Positions 59,400 through 64,000 of a stretch of DNA of 64,000 nucleotides are shown one piece after another. The number at the start of each line of letters is the position of its first letter. Positions within the stretch are counted from its first letter, which is position 1. Source of the stretch: Magnaporthiopsis rhizophila (taxonomy: Eukaryota; Ascomycota; Sordariomycetes; Magnaporthales; Magnaporthaceae); the NCBI GenBank assembly GCA_003049465.1, contig PYSS01000004.1, positions 128,722 to 192,721 on the forward strand, in the 5' to 3' direction. The position numbers and the translations under genes are program-made. The notes below the pieces were generated by a model. It was not told the origin of the DNA. It worked only from the letters and a program-made list of their open reading frames with translations, and searched no databases.

Positions 59400-60991
59400 T
59401 CATAAACGCTTTGCCGCCTCCCTCTTTTCGTTGGCCTGCTTCAGCAGGATGTCGCGCATGTGAGCCCTCTCGTTCCGGCTGCCTCCGAGCTTGGGCCCCT
59501 TGAGGATCTCCTCCTCCTTGCGGGTGCTGGGCCGCTTGTGGTGGTTGACGGCGGGCCTGCGGCGGCGGTTCCGCTGGGACATGGCCTCGAAGAACTCGCG
59601 CCGGAACTGCTCGGCCACGCGGTCGTCGTGCGCCATCTCGCCGTCGCGCTCCTCCTGGTCCGCCATGTCGTACAGGTCGACTATGGCATGCGTGGTTAGC
59701 CAACAAATATATGAAAAGAGACTGGGAGAAAAATTCGTGTTGGTGTCGATATGGACAAGTCCTTCCTTTACCTTTGTTCTCCCGCAGAAACTCCTCCACC
59801 ATCTTGTCCCTGATGGCGTCGTCGCTGGCGCGGCGTTTCCGGCCCTTTGCGGCTGGCTTGCTGGCACTGCCCTCGCCGCCGGCGCCATCCTTGTTGTTGT
59901 CGTCCTCGTCATCGTCCTCGTTGTCGTCATCCTCGACATCGCCACCGCCCTTCATGGTGGCGCGCTGCGTCAGGGCCACATTGCGCGAGCGCATCTCCTG
60001 GCCCAGGTCGACCTCCTGCAGCTTGCCACGCAGCGCGGGCTGCTGCAGCCCCTCGCCCCGCAGCGCCGTGACGCCCGGCGCGGCCTGGTCGTCGAGGCCG
60101 ATGCTGCCGCTGGGGCTTGCCCATCTGCTCATCAGCGACGATTGCTGCTGCTGCTGTTGTTGTTGCTGTCGTGCCTGGTTGGCGGACCTGCTGAAGAGCG
60201 AGAGGCTACCGCCACCACCGCCGCCTGCCGCCTTCTCCTTTGCCGCATCCTCCGCCGCCTGCCGCCTAGCCAACTCTGATTCTATGTATTCATCCCTGCT
60301 TGATCAGCATGCGCGTTTTGAACGGGATAAGGCGGGGAGGGAAGCAAGGCAGAGAGGATAAGAATGAGAAGGAGGAAGAGGGGGATGAAGGAGAGAAGAA
60401 AAAAAAAAAAAGTTGGGAAACCAACATGTGTCTGTTGACCAGCTCGACAACCAGCCCCGTCTGCGCCGAGAAGCGCTTGCCGACGCCGCCCGCGATCTTG
60501 TCGGTCGACAGCGACGGGACCGGCACCGTCGTGCCGCCGATGCCGCCCGCCACCAGCGCCAACTCGTGATTCTCCGTCGCGTCGGCGTCGACAGCGTGCT
60601 CCTCCTGGGGCGGCGGCCCGACGTCGGCGCGCAGCTCGACGCCGCGCAGCTTGGTGCGGCGCGCGTTGCGGAGGCGCAGCACCTCGGCGACCGACAGGCC
60701 CTTCTCTTCGGCGTCGTCGTCGTCGTCGCCGCCGCCGGCGGTCTGGGTTTCCGGCTCGCTGGCTGTTGTGTTTGCTGCTACTGCTGCTGTTGCTGTTGTT
60801 GTTGTTGCTACTGCCGTTGCCGTGCCGTCGTCTTCGGCCGTCGGCTTCTGGCCAGCGGATGCGGATGTGGCAGCGGCTGTCTCGTCGTCGTTGTCGTTGT
60901 CGCCAGCGCGCTGTCGGTACGTCTTTCTCTTCTTGCCGCGACGGAAGAGGATCGGGACCTCGGCGGCGCCGTCTGCTGGAGTCTCTGACAT
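59400..60991 (-). CDS. Hep_59/Tls1-type splicing-associated protein
   Basis: Three exons on the minus strand (60426-60991, 59772-60295, 59400-59680) give 456 aa. Introns are GTTGGT..CAG (with a T run) and GTAAAG..TAG. The ATG at 60991 begins MSETPADGAAEVPILFRRGK. An Ala/Thr-rich variable part is followed by the core: LSVAEVLRLRNARRTKLRGVEL, GKRFSAQTGLVVELVNRHMD joined across intron 1 to EYIESELARR, and VDLGQEMRSRNVALTQRAT. These are features of the C9orf78/HCA59 family. Its S. pombe member Tls1 affects splicing of specific transcripts and telomere silencing, and the human member is a spliceosome component. An acidic stretch (DDDNEDDDEDD) precedes a basic C-terminus (RNRRRRPAVNHHKRPSTRK). A poly-Gln run lies near 60150. 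Confidence 0.85.
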
Positions 60992-61329
60992 TCTTTGCGA
61001 TGAGTGTTTGGAGGCGCGATGCGCAATAACCGCTCGGATGTCGATGGGCGGCGGGTTGTTGTGCGCCAAAACAGTGGCCGGAGGTCAATGACAACTCGTC
61101 GCGCCAACCCGCATGAATGGATATTCGGCCGTGAGTAGGTGGGTCTTCACAGAAGTGAGGCGAGTGGGGCGCGGCGACCTCTGTGCTGGAGAAGGCGTCT
61201 GACATCATTTGCTCGAGCCGTCAACGGTTTCTTCTATCAACGGGAACAATCGAGAAAGAAAAAGGCATTGGCACGCGTTTTGCAGTTCTTCGGCCTGTTC
61301 TGTTGCAGCCCATCTTTCATAATAGAACC
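60992..61329. promoter_or_regulatory. Bidirectional promoter (Hep_59-type gene / acylphosphatase)
   Basis: Only 338 bp separate the two divergent start codons, so both 5' UTRs and promoters must lie here. No TATA box or other clear element is seen. Confidence 0.5.
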
Positions 61330-61916
61330 ATGGCGATAAAGAGGGCACGTCCTCCAACCCGCAACCCATCCGTTCGAGTGCTAACACCCCTCTCCTCTTC
61401 AGGTTTACTTCCTCGCCCATGGCGACGCTGTGCAAGGTACTAGCAAACTCCCTCCGGCTGGTTCGTTCTCGTATGCTAATGCAGCTGACATTCCGCAAAT
61501 CACAGGAGTCGGATTCCGGTACCAATGCCCGTCCTGATCCTGGCGACGGTGATGAGATGCCTAGGCACCCTAACACGAACATGGAATCCATCCGTTTAGC
61601 TACTTCACTCGAAAACGAGCCGTCGAGCACCAAATAACCGGCTGGGTGCGCAATACGCCTAATAATAAGGTAGGTCAATCGAGTTATAATCGTGGTCCTT
61701 TCTTCCTTGTTTTTACTCCCCTATTTCTCATTACCGTTATATTTCTCGCTACTAATGACCATCCAGGTCGAGGGTGAGGCCCAGGGAGAAGAGGCCGCCA
61801 TGTCCGTCTTCCTCAAGGATGTCGACGAGGGGCCCAAGGGTTCTCATGTCGTCCGCCTAGATAAGGAGGACCGCGATGTGGTCGACGGAGAGGCTGAGTT
61901 TGAGATCCGGCACTGA
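61330..61916 (+). CDS. Acylphosphatase
   Basis: Five exons, 61330-61344 (15 nt), 61403-61436, 61506-61518 (13 nt), 61600-61669 and 61767-61916, give 93 aa, the normal size of the family. Acylphosphatase hydrolyses the carboxyl-phosphate bond of acyl phosphates in the cytosol. The substrate-binding Arg21 is in VQGVGFRYFTRKRA, rebuilt across two introns, and the catalytic Asn39 is in ITGWVRNTP. The rest (KVEGEAQGEE, FLKDVDEGP and VVRLDKEDRDVV) follows the family closely. Introns 2-4 are GT-AG. Intron 1 (61345-61402) must start with GC (AGG|GCACG) to keep the frame from the ATG (ACCATGG) into VYFLAHG. The nearby GT would shift the frame. This makes it a second GC-AG intron candidate in the window. 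Confidence 0.9.
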
Positions 61917-62446
61917 GTTCCTGGGGGTGCGTCAAAATCAAGAAGGCATGGAGCATTGAAGCCCAAACCCAGGATGAGCAGTAAAAATTCATTATTAGTG
62001 ATACCCCCTGACTTTGATCTCGTGTAAAGTCTAGATGCCTTCTAGGTCTTAGGAAGAGCACAAACACCCGGCGACTCTCGGCGCCGCCTCGCCCAACAAC
62101 ATGCTGCACCCAGCTCTAGGCGCAAAGAATGGCATAGAAGATGCCTCTATCCCACCCACCACACCATGACCGCCAAGACCATGCTAACCGTCTGTTCATA
62201 CGGGCATACCGGTGACCCCATTTATATGCAGAAGCCCGAAACAGTAAACACCAATCCAATCCAACGTAGTGCGATCGTGCAGGCTCAACTCCATAAACTC
62301 CAAGTAAACCCCATGACAAAAAGATTAAAAAAGAATTAGATGACTCGTCCTCTCAGCCTCGTCGAGTCGAGGTACGCCCTCAACACGACCAGCCACATGT
62401 TGGCAGCCCAGGCTCCCCAGGACCATTCTAGGCCTTGATGTCGGCG
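61917..62446. other. Convergent spacer (acylphosphatase / endopolyphosphatase)
   Basis: A 530-bp stretch with the two 3' UTRs. No gene or repeat is seen. Confidence 0.5.
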
Positions 62447-64000
62447 CTAGCGGTCAAGCTTCTTGAGGTCCTTGTCGTCGACGGTGCTGACAAAGGCGTG
62501 CTTGAGGAAGTGCAACCAAACTTTGTTGGTTTTATGCTGCTTCTTCTTCTTCTTCTTCTCCTTCTTATCTTTATTTTTCTTGTCTTTCTTCTGCTCGGGG
62601 ACTGTCTCGTTCCCATGTTGCTCAATCAAGCCGTCGTCTTCATTGGAAGTCAAGCCATAATGGTCGTCTTCGTCGCCGTCTTCGTCTTCGTCTTCGTCAT
62701 GATAGTCGTCCCAGGAGACATCTTCGGAAATATCTGCGAGTCCCTCCTTCTTCTTTTGCTGCTTCCCCATACGATAGGCCAGCTTGATATAGCTCGACAC
62801 CGTTAGGTCGGACATTTTGAAGATCTTGTCCTTGAACGTGGTGTACTCGATTTCGAATGCGAAGTCTCGTGGAGGCTTCGACTTGTCCGGCTGCTTGCCA
62901 CTGTGCTTTCCGTCACGCCACCGACCATTGGTTTCGACATGATCGGTTGTCACATCGTTGTTGATATGCGTCAGGTTGGCAAAGTACTGGGTGTACCCCA
63001 GGAGCGTCAGCGGCTGTGGCGAGTACGCCGGGCCCGGAGGCGCTGATTTCGATGGCGGATCAGGCACGACCAAGTTGGGGTCGTGGGTCTTGCCTCCTTT
63101 GCCGCCCTTCTTGCCCTTCTTCTTCTTCTTCTTCTTTTTCTTTTTCTCAACCTCAACGAGGGCTGCGGCACGCAAGTCCGACTCCCACTCGTCGAAATCC
63201 GGCAGGCTCAGAGCCTCACTGTCCCGCACAATGGGTCCTCTGGAGATGTGGGAGCCCTCTAGTCCGGTAATGTTGTACTCGATGACGCGCAGCGTCGGGA
63301 AGAAGTTGGGCACGATGCTGGGAGAAACCATGGATAGTTGGTACCTCTCGGCCCAGCGCCCACCTAGAGCGTCTTTACCTTTACCTCCCTTCTTGCCCTT
63401 GGTGGATTCAGAAGGGCCAGATGTGACAGGCGTTGTAGGCTTAGGAAGCTTAGACCACCTGCGGCGAAGCTCCAGAAGATAGTCGTTGGCGCCCTGTGCC
63501 GTGAGCTCGTCGTCCATGGAGACGCGAGCACCCTGGTCGTAGATACCGGATGCCACGTTCTGGATGTTGACTTCGTGCGTGTCCTGGAGCATGAAATGAT
63601 CAATGTTCATGTGACCATAGAGAGATGCGGTGACAACGTCACGGTATTGCTGCAGCCATAGCGTGTATTTCTGCCAGCAAGACTCGTCCCAGAGCATTTT
63701 GCTGTCGGTACGCGCGGGCGGCACGTGGCCCATGATGATGGCCTTCATGCCGCGGTTGCGCATGAGGTTCAACTGGACACGAAGCCACTCGAGCTGCTTG
63801 AACCCAGGCTCTGAGGTGTCGACGCAGTTATCTATGGCGGCGTTGCGGTCAAAGAAGTAGAGGGTGTTGAGGCTCACGACGGCCAGCTTGTTGGGCACGA
63901 CCTCGACGTAGAACCAGCCGCCGAGCTCGAACGAATGGCGCTGCTCCTCCGGGATGAAGTGGCTCCAGATGCTTGCGTAGTTGGTGAGCCAGCGGTTGGG
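62447..64000 (-). CDS. Endopolyphosphatase (Ppn1-type), 5' end outside the window
   Basis: The minus-strand frame is open from the right edge to the stop at 62447-62449, 517 codons, so the N-terminal part (expected membrane anchor and first metal-binding motifs of the calcineurin-like fold) is missing. Visible parts are SIWSHFIPEEQRHSFELGGW, KLAVVSLNTLYFFDRN, GHVPPARTDSKMLW, CWQKYTLWLQQYRDV and LYGHMNIDHFML. The last supplies the GHxxxDH metal ligands. This order is typical of fungal vacuolar endopolyphosphatase, which cuts long polyphosphate chains. Three lysine-rich inserts are present: near 63400 (GKKGGKGK), near 63110-63148 (about ten Lys, then GKKGGKGG) and near the C-terminus (62530-62610). 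The last follows an acidic block. The final conserved piece is WLHFLKHAFV. No intron is seen in the part present. Confidence 0.9.
   Translation of the reverse strand, partial: PNRWLTNYASIWSHFIPEEQRHSFELGGWFYVEVVPNKLAVVSLNTLYFFDRNAAIDNCVDTSEPGFKQLEWLRVQLNLMRNRGMKAIIMGHVPPARTDSKMLWDESCWQKYTLWLQQYRDVVTASLYGHMNIDHFMLQDTHEVNIQNVASGIYDQGARVSMDDELTAQGANDYLLELRRRWSKLPKPTTPVTSGPSESTKGKKGGKGKDALGGRWAERYQLSMVSPSIVPNFFPTLRVIEYNITGLEGSHISRGPIVRDSEALSLPDFDEWESDLRAAALVEVEKKKKKKKKKKGKKGGKGGKTHDPNLVVPDPPSKSAPPGPAYSPQPLTLLGYTQYFANLTHINNDVTTDHVETNGRWRDGKHSGKQPDKSKPPRDFAFEIEYTTFKDKIFKMSDLTVSSYIKLAYRMGKQQKKKEGLADISEDVSWDDYHDEDEDEDGDEDDHYGLTSNEDDGLIEQHGNETVPEQKKDKKNKDKKEKKKKKKQHKTNKVWLHFLKHAFVSTVDDKDLKKLDR

Overview
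The window looks like nuclear DNA of a filamentous ascomycete (Pezizomycotina), most likely a Sordariomycete. The basis is short GT-AG introns of about 50-200 nt with CTRAC-type branch sites, GC-rich third codon positions, pyrimidine-rich leaders, fungal-only families (Zn2Cys6 regulator, BNI4-like protein, vacuolar endopolyphosphatase) and many TACCTAGGTA-like intergenic words. The species cannot be read from the sequence. The window starts in a run of 14 G, and an 18-N assembly gap lies inside a poly-T tract at 24484-24501.

Layout. 0-17 kb is dense: a WD40/BCAS3-like protein (+), DPM2 (-), the splicing factor CWC22 (+), tRNA-dihydrouridine synthase 1 (-) and a BNI4-like PP1/septin scaffold (-). 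17-25.3 kb has no recognisable gene but holds a (GA)n tract, G-rich clusters, a C20 run and the gap. 25.3-38 kb carries a Zn2Cys6 regulator, a small cysteine-rich secreted protein, a tRNA-like 67-bp duplication next to a degenerate minisatellite, a SET/MYND protein, a HAD 4-nitrophenylphosphatase, an FAH-family hydrolase and 6-phosphogluconolactonase. 38-49.3 kb carries an MFS transporter of the VBA/Fnx type, a disordered protein with a C-terminal Cys/His cluster, a ChaC-type gamma-glutamylcyclotransferase and a glycine-rich RRM protein. 49.3-57.1 kb is a second gene-poor stretch. 57-64 kb carries an orphan 626-aa protein, a Hep_59/Tls1-type splicing protein, an acylphosphatase and the 3' part of an endopolyphosphatase that runs off the window.

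How genes relate. Genes are separate transcription units, with no operons and no biosynthetic cluster. Several encode RNA-processing functions (CWC22, DUS1, RRM protein, Hep_59), but this looks like ordinary chromosomal housekeeping rather than a pathway. Exon-intron structures were rebuilt by hand. For every multi-exon model the exon lengths sum to a multiple of three and the joins restore recognisable family motifs where a family is known. The reconstruction shows several unusual exons: an ATG-only exon in DPM2, a 5-nt exon in the ChaC gene, 13- and 15-nt exons in the acylphosphatase gene, and two inferred GC-AG introns.

No mobile element with coding capacity, CRISPR array or rRNA was found. 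The most interesting items are the micro-exon/GC-AG structures, a PASK-like acidic/lysine-rich tail on the endopolyphosphatase, the secreted Cys-rich protein, the conserved-looking Cys/His domain on the disordered 887-aa protein, and the tRNA-like repeat whose copies differ almost only by transitions.
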